Shown here: positions 1-9,005 of the stretch, piece by piece
Layout of the letters: every line of letters begins with the position of its first letter
Numbering within the stretch: the first letter of the stretch is position 1
Assembly: GCA_045811525.1 (NCBI GenBank)
Contig: JBJMTV010000035.1
Span: 21,280 to 85,279 of the forward strand
Direction: 5' to 3'
From: VAZQ01 sp045811525
GTDB lineage: Bacteria; Pseudomonadota; Alphaproteobacteria; Rhizobiales; Xanthobacteraceae
Length of the DNA stretch: 64,000 nt
Program-made: the position numbers and the translations under genes
Notes under the pieces: model-generated
Seen by the model: only the letters and a program-made list of their open reading frames with translations
Databases searched by the model: none
What the model was told of the DNA's origin: nothing

Positions 1-1
1 G

Positions 2-1348
2 CGCGAGATGGGCCTCTCGATTTTTGCCGGGGAGGCCGAGGAGCGGCTCGACGAGGTGCTCACCGATGCCGCTGCCGGCCAGCTGAAGCCGCTGTACAAT
101 TATACCGAGGACTTGCCTTCGATCGGCGGCACGCCGATTCCGTTCCTGCCGCGCGAGTTCGTCAGACGTACCGCCGGCACGAATACCAGTTTCGATGCCG
201 GCCGCGGCTGCCCGTTCCAATGCTCGTTCTGCACCATCATCAATGTGCAGGGGCGCAAGTCACGTTATCGCTCGCCGGACGATGTCGAGAAGATCGTGCG
301 CGAGAACTGGGCGCAAGGCATCTCCCGCTTCTTCATCACCGACGACAACTTCGCGCGCAATCGCGAATGGGAAGCAATCTACGACCGTCTCGCCAAGCTG
401 CGCGAGGTCGACAAGATTCCGCTCGGCCTGATGATTCAGGTCGACACCATGTGCCACAAGATTACGAATTTTATCGAGAAGTCGAAGCGCGCGGGCGTCA
501 CGCGCGTGTTCATCGGGCTCGAGAACATCAATCCGGACAATCTTGCGACCGCAAAGAAGAAGCAGAACAAAATCACCGAGTATCGCAAGATGCTGCTGGC
601 GTGGAAGTCGCAGGGCATCTTCACTTATGCCGGATACATCGTCGGCTTCCCTGCCGACACGCCTGAATCCATCCGCCGCGATATCGAGATCATCCAGCGC
701 GAGCTGCCGCTCGACATGCTGGAGTTCAACATCCTGACCCCCTTGCCCGGCTCAGAGGATCACCAGGGCCTTTGGCGCAAGGGCGTCGACATGGATGCGG
801 ATCTCAACAAATACGATCTCGAGCATGCGGTGACTGATCACCCCCGCATGTCGCGCAATGAGCTCGAGGCGATCTATCAGGAGGGCTGGTCTCTCTATTA
901 TACCCGCGACCATATCGAGACGCTTCTGCGCCGCGCGGTGGTCACCAACCTGCCGATGCTGAGCTTTTTAAAGGTGCTGGTGCAATTCACGACCATGATG
1001 CAGCTCGAAAAGGTGCATCCGTTGCAGAGTGGATTGTTTCGCATGAGGCACATCAGCGAGCGACGTCCCGGTGTGCCACGCGAAAGTCTGCTCACCTTCT
1101 ACCCGCGCTATTGGCGCAGTCTCATCGTCAACAATCTGAAGTTCGTTGGCGCCGTCATCTGGATGTACCGGCTGATGCGGCGCATCGAGCGCGACCCGAA
1201 CCGCTACTCCTACTCAGACCAGGCGCTCACACCGGTGCGTGATGACGACGAGACGACGCTCGACCTGCTCACCAAAACAGGGGGGGCCAAGGAAGCTATT
1301 GCCCACTTCAAGAAGGTGGAGCGATTGACCCACGCTGCCGCCTCCTGA
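2..1348 (+). CDS. Radical SAM protein, probably B12-binding type (5' end outside window)
   Basis: The reading frame is open to the left edge, so the N-terminus is missing; the first visible ATG is at 8. A radical SAM CxxxCxxC motif (GCPFQCSFC) lies about 68-75 residues after that ATG and would bind the 4Fe-4S cluster that cleaves S-adenosylmethionine. It is followed by a TIM-barrel-like stretch (FFITDDNFARN, VFIGLENINPDNL, YIVGFPADTPESI) and a C-terminal extension of about 150 residues. This arrangement is typical of radical SAM enzymes with an N-terminal cobalamin domain, which would lie outside the window. The substrate cannot be told. Confidence is high for the superfamily and low for the subfamily. 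Confidence 0.85.
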   Translation, partial: REMGLSIFAGEAEERLDEVLTDAAAGQLKPLYNYTEDLPSIGGTPIPFLPREFVRRTAGTNTSFDAGRGCPFQCSFCTIINVQGRKSRYRSPDDVEKIVRENWAQGISRFFITDDNFARNREWEAIYDRLAKLREVDKIPLGLMIQVDTMCHKITNFIEKSKRAGVTRVFIGLENINPDNLATAKKKQNKITEYRKMLLAWKSQGIFTYAGYIVGFPADTPESIRRDIEIIQRELPLDMLEFNILTPLPGSEDHQGLWRKGVDMDADLNKYDLEHAVTDHPRMSRNELEAIYQEGWSLYYTRDHIETLLRRAVVTNLPMLSFLKVLVQFTTMMQLEKVHPLQSGLFRMRHISERRPGVPRESLLTFYPRYWRSLIVNNLKFVGAVIWMYRLMRRIERDPNRYSYSDQALTPVRDDDETTLDLLTKTGGAKEAIAHFKKVERLTHAAAS

Positions 1349-1361
1349 GCGGCAACGTGGG
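1329..1361 (+). terminator. Long hairpin spanning the radical SAM stop codon
   Basis: Thirteen-base arms (1329-1341 and 1349-1361) pair with one C-A mismatch around a 7-base loop that contains the end of the stop codon. There is no clear T-run after it, so it may be a transcript-end or stability hairpin rather than a canonical terminator. Confidence 0.45.
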
Positions 1362-1410
1362 CCCCCTTCGATTGACTTGTTGGCGTTGCTGCGCGTTCCG
1401 CTTGCATCGA

Positions 1411-2052
1411 TCAGATTGCAACCGGTGTTTGCTCGCGTTTGCGCAGTGCCGAGGAGAGATAATACACCGCCAAACCAGCCCCCACACACGCCGTGAAAAC
1501 ATTGCAGTAGGACTGCACATCACCGAATAGCGGGTGCCGCGCGTCTCGGATCACCAGAATGAACACCTGTGTGGCGCTGGTGAACGCCCAGGTGCTTCCG
1601 AGTAGCAATGCTTTGCGCAATGACATGGCATCTGTCATGGCACGTCGCAGCTCGCGGCGCGGGATGTGCGCGTCGGTGCGCGGAGCTCCCACAAGCACCC
1701 GCTGCATGCGGCGCAGATTGCGGCGCAGCGCGAGGATTAATGCGACGAACAGCGGCACCAAAATCGCACCGAATATGGCGAGCGCGTCCAGGGTGGTCGG
1801 CTCGTCATGGCGGGAGAAGAACCACACCAGAACGCTGGCGAGGGCGGCCCACACCAGCACTCCCGTCGTGATCACCGCAATTCTCAGGACTGGGCGACGC
1901 GGGGTGACAATGGCGAGGAGCTCAGACTTTTGCGCGTCCGTCACCAGGTACCGCGTAGTGGGGCCGAACACCCACGGATTTGGTGCCTGATAAATGAAGC
2001 GGTCGCCCTGTCGCTTGAACAGCACGGCCTCGATCTCGGCGGCTTCCGACAT
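1411..2052 (-). CDS. Hypothetical membrane protein, about four TM segments
   Basis: A 213-residue protein with no recognised family. The start was placed at MSEAAEIEAV because an AGGAGAG ribosome site lies just upstream and the frame further up looks non-coding. Residues 1-50 are soluble and polar. Hydrophobic segments follow at about 55-80 and 88-112 (separated by SRHDEPTT), at about 145-168 and at 180-203. A basic stretch (RRNLRRMQR) after the second segment suggests a cytoplasmic loop. No catalytic motif is visible. It is transcribed away from the peroxiredoxin-side hairpin and may be a monocistronic unit. Confidence 0.7.
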   Translation of the reverse strand: MSEAAEIEAVLFKRQGDRFIYQAPNPWVFGPTTRYLVTDAQKSELLAIVTPRRPVLRIAVITTGVLVWAALASVLVWFFSRHDEPTTLDALAIFGAILVPLFVALILALRRNLRRMQRVLVGAPRTDAHIPRRELRRAMTDAMSLRKALLLGSTWAFTSATQVFILVIRDARHPLFGDVQSYCNVFTACVGAGLAVYYLSSALRKREQTPVAI

Positions 2053-2172
2053 GGCTCTCTCTCCTGTGGTTTGAGCTAGTTGGTGCTGCCGAAGTAGCAT
2101 GCGCGAGTGCTCGGGCCTGTGATGGGTGTCACATCTTGTCGGTTTGCACCTCCGGGCCGCGCGCGCGAAGAC

Positions 2173-2200
2173 GAATGGCCGAGCCAAGGCCCGGCCATTC
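2173..2200 (-). terminator. Hairpin downstream of the peroxiredoxin gene
   Basis: Perfect 9-bp arms, GAATGGCCG (2173-2181) and CGGCCATTC (2192-2200), with a 10-base loop, 35 bp past the peroxiredoxin stop on the minus strand. It lacks a good T-run. Confidence 0.4.
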
Positions 2201-2235
2201 ACCGCAAGTCGCCGCAAGTCTTTCAACCCGGAAGT

Positions 2236-2718
2236 TCAGAGCGCCTTGAGCAAGGCGTCGCCGCCAGAGACCTCGACCTTGCCCGGGGATTCCTCGATGT
2301 TGAGCTGTTTCACGACGCCGTCATCGACGAGCATGGCGTAACGCTTGGAACGTGTACCGAGCCCGTTCGTCGAGCCGTCGAAGGAGAGATCGATGGCCTT
2401 GGCAAACTCCCCATTGCCATCGGCGAGGAACTCGACTTTGTCTGCCGCCGTCGCCTTCTTCCACGCATCCATAACGAAAACGTCGTTCACCGAGACGACG
2501 GCGATGGTGTTGACGCCTTTCGCCTTGATGGCGTCGGCATGCTGAACGATCGAAGGGACATGCATTTTGTGGCAAGTGCCGGTGAAGGCGCCCGGCACCG
2601 CGAAAAGAGCCACCTTCTTACCTTTGAAAATGTCGTTCGTCGTCTTCCAGGCCGGGCCTTCGCCGGTCATGACGCGAAATTTCGCCTCCGGCAACCGATC
2701 CCCTACCTTGATAGGCAT
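2236..2718 (-). CDS. Peroxiredoxin, Prx5/AhpE-like thioredoxin-fold hydroperoxide reductase
   Basis: A 160-residue cytosolic peroxidase that reduces H2O2 and organic hydroperoxides with glutathione- or thioredoxin-type reductants. The peroxidatic cysteine sits in the family motif PGAFTGTC (Cys49). The N-terminal GDRLPEAKF strand and the later DGSTNGLGTRSKRYAMLVDDG segment are characteristic of the Prx5 group. The length matches the single-domain family, with no fused glutaredoxin. The start was placed at MPIKVGDR, which has a GAGG about 9 bases upstream; an in-frame ATG nine bases earlier cannot be excluded. No OxyR-type site was recognised. Confidence 0.93.
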   Translation of the reverse strand: MPIKVGDRLPEAKFRVMTGEGPAWKTTNDIFKGKKVALFAVPGAFTGTCHKMHVPSIVQHADAIKAKGVNTIAVVSVNDVFVMDAWKKATAADKVEFLADGNGEFAKAIDLSFDGSTNGLGTRSKRYAMLVDDGVVKQLNIEESPGKVEVSGGDALLKAL

Positions 2719-2810
2719 GATGAACATCCTCTGCTTCTGATTGAAGTCCCTGACGCGCGCTCGAGCGTCGCTTGAGCGGGTCACGGCCACAAATTAGCGC
2801 CTCCGCCGAA

Positions 2811-3764
2811 TTAGTCGAGACGGCTCCTGACCTCGATGGCATGCGCGCCAGACACGGCCGTCAGCGTGATTGCCACACCTTCATAGCTCGCCCCCGGTGG
2901 TGCGCCGTCGAGATCGAAGCTAAACAGTCTAAGCCCTGCGGGCGCGTCGGGAACTTCGGCCGGAACCGGGAATGCCCAGTCCGGACCGGGTCCTTCCGCA
3001 AAGAGCGACACATCAGCACCTGCGGGCGCGGCGACCTCTACGAGAACGCGTCCTTGCGCCGCGCCCGCTGCCCGGCGCATCGACCGGATGACAAGAGCAT
3101 CGCCTTTGCCCAAGCCAACCTGCTTTGGGACCCGAGCCTCTGCCGCGGCGAGAGCGACATCCTGTGTTGTTGACTGCGAGCTGCCGAGCAGGAGCTCGGC
3201 TTCACCTTGCGCCGGCACGCATTGCTTCTCGCATACCGCATAATCGAGTTTCATATGCAGCTTGACCGGAGCACCAGGATTCTGCGGCACCACCACGAGC
3301 GGCAGGATCAGCTGCCCTGTGTAGCCGATCACCGTCAAGCCATCCTCGGTCATCCGCTTGGGCGCAGGAAAACGTACGTCGACCGTTTTGAGATTATCGG
3401 AACCGGTGAAATCGAAATGCGGCGGCACCCCAGCATCGCCCGGGTAACGCCAGTAGGTGTGCCAACCCGGTCTCAACCGGAGCTCGGCCCCGGCGCGTAA
3501 CGGCAAATCAGGGAGGGCGGGCCTGGAACCAGCGACGAGGCGTATGGCACCGTGATCGTCACCGCTCCAGGACGAGGCCGAGTCCTCGGCGGCGCCGGCG
3601 CTGATCGTAAGGACGAAAAACGTAGCGTAGAGGGCGGCTGCGGCGCTGCCAGGCGCCGGGACTACTCGTTTGGCGCGCCAGTTCCGGGGGGCGCTGAGCC
3701 GATCTCCACAGGCACTGCGACACGCGGCCTCGCGTCGCAGGGAACGGAGCTTCGTGCTCATCAT
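2811..3764 (-). CDS. Secreted DsbD N-terminal-domain-like protein (thiol-disulfide)
   Basis: A 317-residue protein with an apparent signal sequence at about residues 34-59 (hydrophobic run ending SAGAAED); the preceding 30 basic residues may mean that the true start is internal. The body resembles the periplasmic alpha domain of DsbD, with RPGWHTYWRYPGDAG and the cysteine pair CEKQC (178 and 182) followed by VPAQGEAEL. In DsbD that pair accepts electrons from the membrane domain, but this protein has no membrane domain and no C-terminal thioredoxin fold, so it would work as a separate periplasmic module. It is divergent from yqgE across 186 bp. Confidence 0.75.
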   Translation of the reverse strand: MMSTKLRSLRREAACRSACGDRLSAPRNWRAKRVVPAPGSAAAALYATFFVLTISAGAAEDSASSWSGDDHGAIRLVAGSRPALPDLPLRAGAELRLRPGWHTYWRYPGDAGVPPHFDFTGSDNLKTVDVRFPAPKRMTEDGLTVIGYTGQLILPLVVVPQNPGAPVKLHMKLDYAVCEKQCVPAQGEAELLLGSSQSTTQDVALAAAEARVPKQVGLGKGDALVIRSMRRAAGAAQGRVLVEVAAPAGADVSLFAEGPGPDWAFPVPAEVPDAPAGLRLFSFDLDGAPPGASYEGVAITLTAVSGAHAIEVRSRLD

Positions 3765-3950
3765 TCACGTGTAGAAGCGAAACTTTTGCCGAGCCATTGA
3801 ATTCATCGTGAGCGGGCGTGATCGCGGGATGCGCCCGCGCGGCGCAGGCGTTGCGGCGCGGGGATTGGCGAGCGCATTGCAGGTCCCCGGCAAGACGCGG
3901 CGCCGCGTGGCGTCGTTGGCAAGGTGCGGGCAATCGGGTAGCATTTCGGC

Positions 3951-4694
3951 ATGAAGACTGGTCGCAAACCAACCACGCCCGCTGTCGGCGGTGATCAGCG
4001 GCGCGAGAATGGCGGCAGCAGCGAGCCCACCTCGGCGCGCGACGCGTCGCCTGCCGATGATCTCGGTCGCGCGCGGCGGCGGGCGGGAAAGTCGGGCGCG
4101 CGTCGCGCGACCAAACGCGGGTTCCTCGACGGACAGATGCTCATTGCCATGCCGAGCATGGGCGATGAGCGGTTCGCGCGTAGCGTCATCTATCTTTGCG
4201 CGCATTCCAGCGAAGGCGCGATGGGCATCATCGTCAATCACCCCGCGCCGAACATCAATTTTTCCGACCTCCTCGTGCAACTCGACGTAATCCCGGCGGC
4301 TGACGTGATTCAGCTGCCGGAGGGTGCTGACGGCGTGCGCGTCCTCAAGGGCGGCCCGGTGGAGACACAGCGTGGGTTCGTGCTGCACTCGAGCGACTAC
4401 TTCATCGAGAACTCCACCCTGCCCATTGATGAGGGCATCTGTCTCACTGCGACATTGGACATTCTCAAGGCGATTGCCGGCGGGAGTGGTCCGCGAAGCG
4501 CGCTCCTCGCCCTTGGCTATGCCGGCTGGGCGCCGGGCCAGCTGGAGAATGAGATTCAGCACAACGGCTGGCTGCATTGCGCGGCCGACCTCGACCTGAT
4601 CTTCGGCGCCGATACCGGCAGCAAATACGATCTGGCCTTGAAGAAAATCGGGATCGATCTCGGGATGCTCTCGAGCGAGGCGGGTCACGCCTAA
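3951..4694 (+). CDS. YqgE/AlgH family protein (UPF0301)
   Basis: A 247-residue protein whose core begins at about residue 60 (FLDGQMLIAMPSMGDERF) and carries the family signatures YLCAHSSEGAMGIIVNHP, LKGGPVETQRGFVLHS and ALLALGYAGWAPGQLE. The biochemical function of the family is unknown; AlgH was named for a role in alginate regulation in Pseudomonas. The first 58 residues are basic and low complexity (KTGRKP...RRRAGKSGARRATKRG), so a later start is possible, though no better initiation site is obvious. It is convergent with the GGDEF/EAL gene. Confidence 0.88.
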   Translation: MKTGRKPTTPAVGGDQRRENGGSSEPTSARDASPADDLGRARRRAGKSGARRATKRGFLDGQMLIAMPSMGDERFARSVIYLCAHSSEGAMGIIVNHPAPNINFSDLLVQLDVIPAADVIQLPEGADGVRVLKGGPVETQRGFVLHSSDYFIENSTLPIDEGICLTATLDILKAIAGGSGPRSALLALGYAGWAPGQLENEIQHNGWLHCAADLDLIFGADTGSKYDLALKKIGIDLGMLSSEAGHA

Positions 4695-4696
4695 GA

Positions 4697-4714
4697 AAGA
4701 GCGCTGGCGCTTTT
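4697..4714. terminator. Compact hairpin between convergent genes
   Basis: A seven-base stem (one G-T pair), AAGAGCG/CGCTTTT around a CTGG loop, sits in the 22 bp between the yqgE stop and the GGDEF/EAL stop. The A- and T-rich flanks would let it act on both strands. Confidence 0.45.
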
Positions 4715-4716
4715 AG

Positions 4717-7635
4717 TTATTGAACGATGCGCTTGCGGGCACCCTCGCTCTGGTGCTCACGCGTGGTGTCGGTCTGCAGCAGCGCTCTTGCGTCATCGGC
4801 GCTCATCGGCTCGCCAAAGTGGAAGCCTTGCGCGTACTCGCAGCCGAGCTGGTAGAGCTCGACCGCGTCCGAATCGGTTTCCGCGCCCTCGGCCACCACT
4901 TCCATGCCGAGGTCGTGAGCGAGCGCCACGATCGAGCGCAAAATGACGGGACGGCTACCTTTGCCATTGGTGCGCACGAACGATTGATCGATTTTGATCG
5001 TATCGAACGGAAAGCGCTGCAAGTAGGCGAGGGAGGAATGGCCGGTCCCGAAATCATCAAGGGCGAGACCGGCGCCCAGCTCGCGAATGCGCTGCAGCAT
5101 CTGAGCCGCATGCTCCGGATTTTCCATGACCAGGGATTCGGTGAGCTCGAGCTTGAGGGTGCCGCGCGCGATCCCGGAGCGAGCGATGACCGTACGCAGA
5201 TCGTGGATCAGATCTTGGCGCAGGAGTTGTCGCGACGAAACATTGACGCTGGCAAAGACAGGGTCGCGCTGACGCACCGTGCGTTGCCAAGTAGCAAGCT
5301 GTTTGGCCGTGCGCTCCAGGACGAACATGCCGAGATCGACGATGAGCCCGATCTCCTCGGCGATGGCAATAAATTCCGACGGTGAGGTGCGGCCCATTTT
5401 CGGGTGGTCCCAGCGAGCCAAGGCCTCGAAGCCTGCCACGGACCGGTCCTCCAGGCGCACGATCGGCTGATACAGAATCGTGATCTCGTCGCGCTCGAGC
5501 GCGCGCCGGAGCTCGGATTCAAGCGTCAGGCGATCGGTCTTGCGCGCGCGCATGGAAGGCTTGAACAATTCCATGCGGTCGCCGCCGATACGCTTGGCGT
5601 GATACATGGCGAGCTCCGCATCCTTGAGAACCTCCTCGGTGCTCCGTTGCTGCCCGTCGCCGAGCGCAATTCCCATGGAAGCGGTCAGGAAGATCTCACG
5701 GTCATTGAAGGTGATCGGCGCGCGCAGTGCTTTACGCAACGTCTCGGCGAAAGCGATGATGCGCTCTGACTCGCGCTCGGAGAGAAGTATCAGGGCGAAC
5801 TGGTCGCCCGAGAGCCGTGCCAGGGTATCTTGCGGCTTCAACAGTCGCCCGAGGCGGCGCGCCAAGGTCAGAAGTATGGAATCGCCGACAGCGATGCCCA
5901 CAGAATCGTTGACCTGTTTGAACCTGTCCAGGTCAATGACGACCACGGTTGGTTTAATCGCCGGATCCGCCTTGGCAAAGGCGAGAACGGCGTCCAGTCG
6001 GTCGAGAAACAGCTCACGGTTTGGAAGGCCTGTCAGGTTGTCGTGCACCGCATCGTGCAGGAGGCGTTCCTCTGCATTCTTGAACTCGGTCACGTCCGTG
6101 AGCGTGCCAACCAGCCGCACGACCTCGCCGTCCGATCCGACCACTGGCCGCGCCTTGAGCGCGAACCACAGGTAATGGCCGTCGGGCGTGCGCAGGCGAA
6201 ACTCCTGAGTGAGCCGTCCACGGCGTTGCTCGAGCACGCTGTCGAGTACGGCGCGGAAACGGTCGCGATCGAGCGGGTGGAGCACTTCGAGCCAACCCGC
6301 GGCGGGCCCTTCGAGTGAGCCACGCTTGAGCCCAAGCAGCGCTTCGGTCTCGGGGCTGGTGAACACCTTGTCGGCCGAGACATCCCAGTCCCAAATCATA
6401 TCGCCTGCCCCGGTCAGGGCGAGAGCGCGTCTTTCCACATCGGAGACAATGCCGCTCGTGACCCCTCCGGCAAACGCATGCTGCATCACCGTGAACCCGA
6501 TCAGCATGACGATGAGCACGAGGCCACCGAGGAGCGCAGGTCCGACGATGTCGTTTGTCAGGCCGCCCAGCACCGCTGATGCTGCAGCCACCACCCACAC
6601 AACGAGCAGGAACCAGGTCGGTATCAGCAGCACGGCGCGATCGAAGCCGTGCAGCGAGAGGTAAACCACGAGAGCGAAACCCAGCACCGCCACCGCGACA
6701 AGCGAAATGCGGGCGATGCCCGAGGCGATCGGCGGCTCGTAGAGTGCGAGAGCGACCAGCGCAGCGAGGAAGGCGAGCCACCCCAACGTTATGTGGGAGT
6801 AACGGACGTGCCAGCGGTTGAGATTGAGATACGCGAAGAGGAAAACCACGAGCGTGGCGGCCAGGATCGCTTCGCCGGAGGCGCGCCAGATCTGCTCGGC
6901 ATCGGCAGAAAGCGCGAACACACGGCCCCAGAAGCCGAAGTCGATGCCGATATAGACCAGCACTGCCCAGCCGAGCGCGGCCGCGGCGGGAAACATGATC
7001 GAGCCCTTGACCACGAACAGTATGGTCAGGAACAGCGCCAGCAACCCGGCGATGCCAATGACGATGCCATGATAGAGCGTGAGGCTGTTGACCTTGTCCT
7101 TGTAAGCTTCTGGCTCCCACAGATAGAGCTGGCTGAGCTTGTCCGTGCGAAGCTCCAGGACGTAAGTCATGACGCTTCCGGGATCGACAGTGATGCGGAA
7201 AATGTCCGCTGTAGCACTGTCCTGCCGTTCCGGGCGCTCGCCACTCGAGGTGATGCTGGCCACGCGCGAGCGGCCGAGGTCGGGCCAGAACACGCCCGAG
7301 CCGACCATGCGATAATGCGGCACGACGATCAGCCGCTCGATCTGGTCGTTCCCGGTATTGGAGAGGGCAAACACCGCCCAATAGCTGTTCCCCTCGCGCG
7401 CGCGGACGTCCATGCGCCGAATGATGCCGTCTGGTCCGGGCGCCGCCGACACAAGGATCCGGTCACCGTCGCTGCGCTGCCGCTCGGCTGCATCGGTCAG
7501 ATCGATGGCACGGTCTTCACTGCGGACATTTGTCGCTTCCAACGCGCGCGCCGGTGTGAGGCCGACCACAAGGGTGGCCAGCAACGCGGCGAAAACGACG
7601 CGAACGATTGGCAAGCGATGTTCCTCCAGCTCCAC
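4717..7635 (-). CDS. Membrane 7TM-PAS-GGDEF-EAL protein, likely c-di-GMP phosphodiesterase
   Basis: A 972-residue inner-membrane signalling protein. It has a signal sequence (about 10-32), a periplasmic sensor region (about 33-180, 7TMR-DISM-like) and seven hydrophobic helices (about 187-395). A PAS domain follows (about 400-520, GDMIWDWDVS...GTLTDVTEF), then GGDEF (about 525-690) and EAL (about 705-955). The GGDEF signature is degenerate, ARLSGDQF at 606-613, and the upstream inhibitory-site Arg is Lys (KPQD), so diguanylate cyclase activity is unlikely. The EAL domain keeps EAL (737-739), ELTES (830-834) and DDFGTG (860-865), so c-di-GMP hydrolysis is expected. Two long palindromes lie immediately upstream of the start. 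Confidence 0.92.
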   Translation of the reverse strand: MELEEHRLPIVRVVFAALLATLVVGLTPARALEATNVRSEDRAIDLTDAAERQRSDGDRILVSAAPGPDGIIRRMDVRAREGNSYWAVFALSNTGNDQIERLIVVPHYRMVGSGVFWPDLGRSRVASITSSGERPERQDSATADIFRITVDPGSVMTYVLELRTDKLSQLYLWEPEAYKDKVNSLTLYHGIVIGIAGLLALFLTILFVVKGSIMFPAAAALGWAVLVYIGIDFGFWGRVFALSADAEQIWRASGEAILAATLVVFLFAYLNLNRWHVRYSHITLGWLAFLAALVALALYEPPIASGIARISLVAVAVLGFALVVYLSLHGFDRAVLLIPTWFLLVVWVVAAASAVLGGLTNDIVGPALLGGLVLIVMLIGFTVMQHAFAGGVTSGIVSDVERRALALTGAGDMIWDWDVSADKVFTSPETEALLGLKRGSLEGPAAGWLEVLHPLDRDRFRAVLDSVLEQRRGRLTQEFRLRTPDGHYLWFALKARPVVGSDGEVVRLVGTLTDVTEFKNAEERLLHDAVHDNLTGLPNRELFLDRLDAVLAFAKADPAIKPTVVVIDLDRFKQVNDSVGIAVGDSILLTLARRLGRLLKPQDTLARLSGDQFALILLSERESERIIAFAETLRKALRAPITFNDREIFLTASMGIALGDGQQRSTEEVLKDAELAMYHAKRIGGDRMELFKPSMRARKTDRLTLESELRRALERDEITILYQPIVRLEDRSVAGFEALARWDHPKMGRTSPSEFIAIAEEIGLIVDLGMFVLERTAKQLATWQRTVRQRDPVFASVNVSSRQLLRQDLIHDLRTVIARSGIARGTLKLELTESLVMENPEHAAQMLQRIRELGAGLALDDFGTGHSSLAYLQRFPFDTIKIDQSFVRTNGKGSRPVILRSIVALAHDLGMEVVAEGAETDSDAVELYQLGCEYAQGFHFGEPMSADDARALLQTDTTREHQSEGARKRIVQ

Positions 7636-7667
7636 CCCGTCGATCCCGCTGCCGGAGCAGGGCGAGG

Positions 7668-7746
7668 CTAGTGTGGCGGTTCAGAAGTCCGCATCATTCT
7701 TGGCCGCAAGCTCGTCATGCGGACCTCTAAACCAAAGCCACACTAG
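7668..7746. repeat. Long imperfect palindrome 1 (REP/MITE-like)
   Basis: Arms 7668-7694 and 7717-7746 pair over 27 positions with two mismatches and an AAA bulge around a 22-base loop. The outer arms are CTAGTGTGGC and GCCACACTAG. It begins 33 bp upstream of the GGDEF/EAL start codon and does not look coding. Confidence 0.8.
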
Positions 7747-7760
7747 ACCTGCAGTTTGCG

Positions 7761-7831
7761 AGTGTCCCCCGATTCCGAAGTTCGCAAACTACGGTGTCGT
7801 AAAATGATGCGAACTTCGGCATGGGGACACT
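7761..7831. repeat. Long imperfect palindrome 2, related to palindrome 1
   Basis: The outer arms AGTGTCCCC (7761-7769) and GGGGACACT (7823-7831) and the inner arms CCGAAGTTCGCA (7776-7787) and TGCGAACTTCGG (7808-7819) are both perfect, around a 20-base loop. The design (AGTGT end, inner TGCGRACTTC arm) echoes palindrome 1, which lies 14 bp away. The rest of this intergenic region (7832-8006) holds nothing recognisable. Confidence 0.8.
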
Positions 7832-8006
7832 AGTTAACTTTACGTCGAATTCGCGGCCCGAGGCTGCAAGCGGTGGCCGCATGCGCCCTCCAATTACCTA
7901 GCGAACAGCGGCCATAAGCGCAAGAAAATCAACAAATTAGCTTCCCCCGCGCACCTGCACCCAGGCGGGCGCGGCGCGCGACCCACCGGCGTGCAGAGAT
8001 GCCGGT

Positions 8007-9005
8007 TCAGACGACAAGGACAATCTTGCCGATATGGGCACTGCTTTCCATACGCGCGTGTGCCGCCGCCGCTTCTCGCAGGGGAAATGTGCTGTCGAGG
8101 ACTGGTTTGACTCGCCCCTCGGCAATCAGCGGCAGGACCTTTGCTTCCAGCGCGCTTGCAATGGCCGCTTTGTCTTCCACCGAACGGGCGCGCAAGGTCG
8201 AGCCGGTGTGGGTGAGACGCTTGAGCATGATGCGTCGGAAGTCGACCGTGGCTTTAGTGCTGCCCTGGAAGGCAATCTGAACAATGCGTCCGTCGACGGC
8301 GGCAGCCTCGTAGTTCCGTTCGATATAGTCCCCGCCAATCATGTCGAGAATGACGTCGGCGCCCTTGCCGCCCGTGGCGGCCTTCGTTGCGGCGACGAAA
8401 TCTTCGCTCCGGTAATTGATGACCGTGTCGGCTCCCAGTGCGCGGCAGGCGTCGCATTTGGCAGGACTGCCGGCCGTGATGATGACGCGGGCCCCAAAAG
8501 CCTTGCCGAGCTGGATGGCGACAGTGCCGATTCCGGAGGAGCCGCCGTGCACCAGCAAGGTTTCGCCTGGGTCCAGGCGCCCCCGCTCGAAAACGTTGTG
8601 CCAGACGGTGAAAAACGTCTCTGGAATGGCCGCGGCCTGCACAGCCGGCACATTCGAGGGCACCGGCAGGCAATGGGTCTCGTGCGCTGCGCAAAACTCG
8701 GCGTATCCACCGCCGACGACCAGGGCCATGACTTCTTGCCCAAGCTTCCAGCGCGTCGCCGCTGGGCCCAGAGCCACCACTGTCCCGGCGATCTCGAGTC
8801 CAGGAATATCGGTCGCGCCTCGTGGCGGCGGATAGAGCCCAAGCCGCTGCATCACGTCCGGCCGGTTCACTCCGGCCGCCGCAACACGCACCAGCACCTC
8901 ACCCGCGGCGGGCTGCGGCAACGGTCGCCGCTCTGGCACCAGCACCTCAGGCCCGCCGGGCGCAGGAATGGCAATGACGGTCATGTCGGTGGGCAGAGTG
9001 GCCAC
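8007..9005 (-). CDS. NAD(P)H quinone oxidoreductase, zinc-less MDR family
   Basis: A 332-residue cytosolic reductase of the medium-chain dehydrogenase/reductase superfamily, quinone-oxidoreductase branch (PIG3/QOR type). It has an N-terminal GroES-like domain (GEVLVRVAAAGVNRPD, PGLEIAGTVVALG) and a Rossmann nucleotide-binding domain with HGGSSGIG (153-160) in the position of the AxxGxxG loop. No structural-zinc cysteine cluster is seen. A GTG start at 9005 was chosen because GGGAG lies 7 bases before it; the ATG at 8984 has no ribosome site. The gene is divergent from the DUF1192 gene, an arrangement common in rhizobial genomes. The physiological substrate is unknown. Confidence 0.88.
   Translation of the reverse strand: MATLPTDMTVIAIPAPGGPEVLVPERRPLPQPAAGEVLVRVAAAGVNRPDVMQRLGLYPPPRGATDIPGLEIAGTVVALGPAATRWKLGQEVMALVVGGGYAEFCAAHETHCLPVPSNVPAVQAAAIPETFFTVWHNVFERGRLDPGETLLVHGGSSGIGTVAIQLGKAFGARVIITAGSPAKCDACRALGADTVINYRSEDFVAATKAATGGKGADVILDMIGGDYIERNYEAAAVDGRIVQIAFQGSTKATVDFRRIMLKRLTHTGSTLRARSVEDKAAIASALEAKVLPLIAEGRVKPVLDSTFPLREAAAAHARMESSAHIGKIVLVV

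Noticed and set aside
6014..7381. Long plus/minus shadow frame (455 codons) inside the GGDEF/EAL gene
   Set aside because: It overlaps a gene with clear domains, is Arg/Ala-rich with no family motif, and is explained by high GC third positions.
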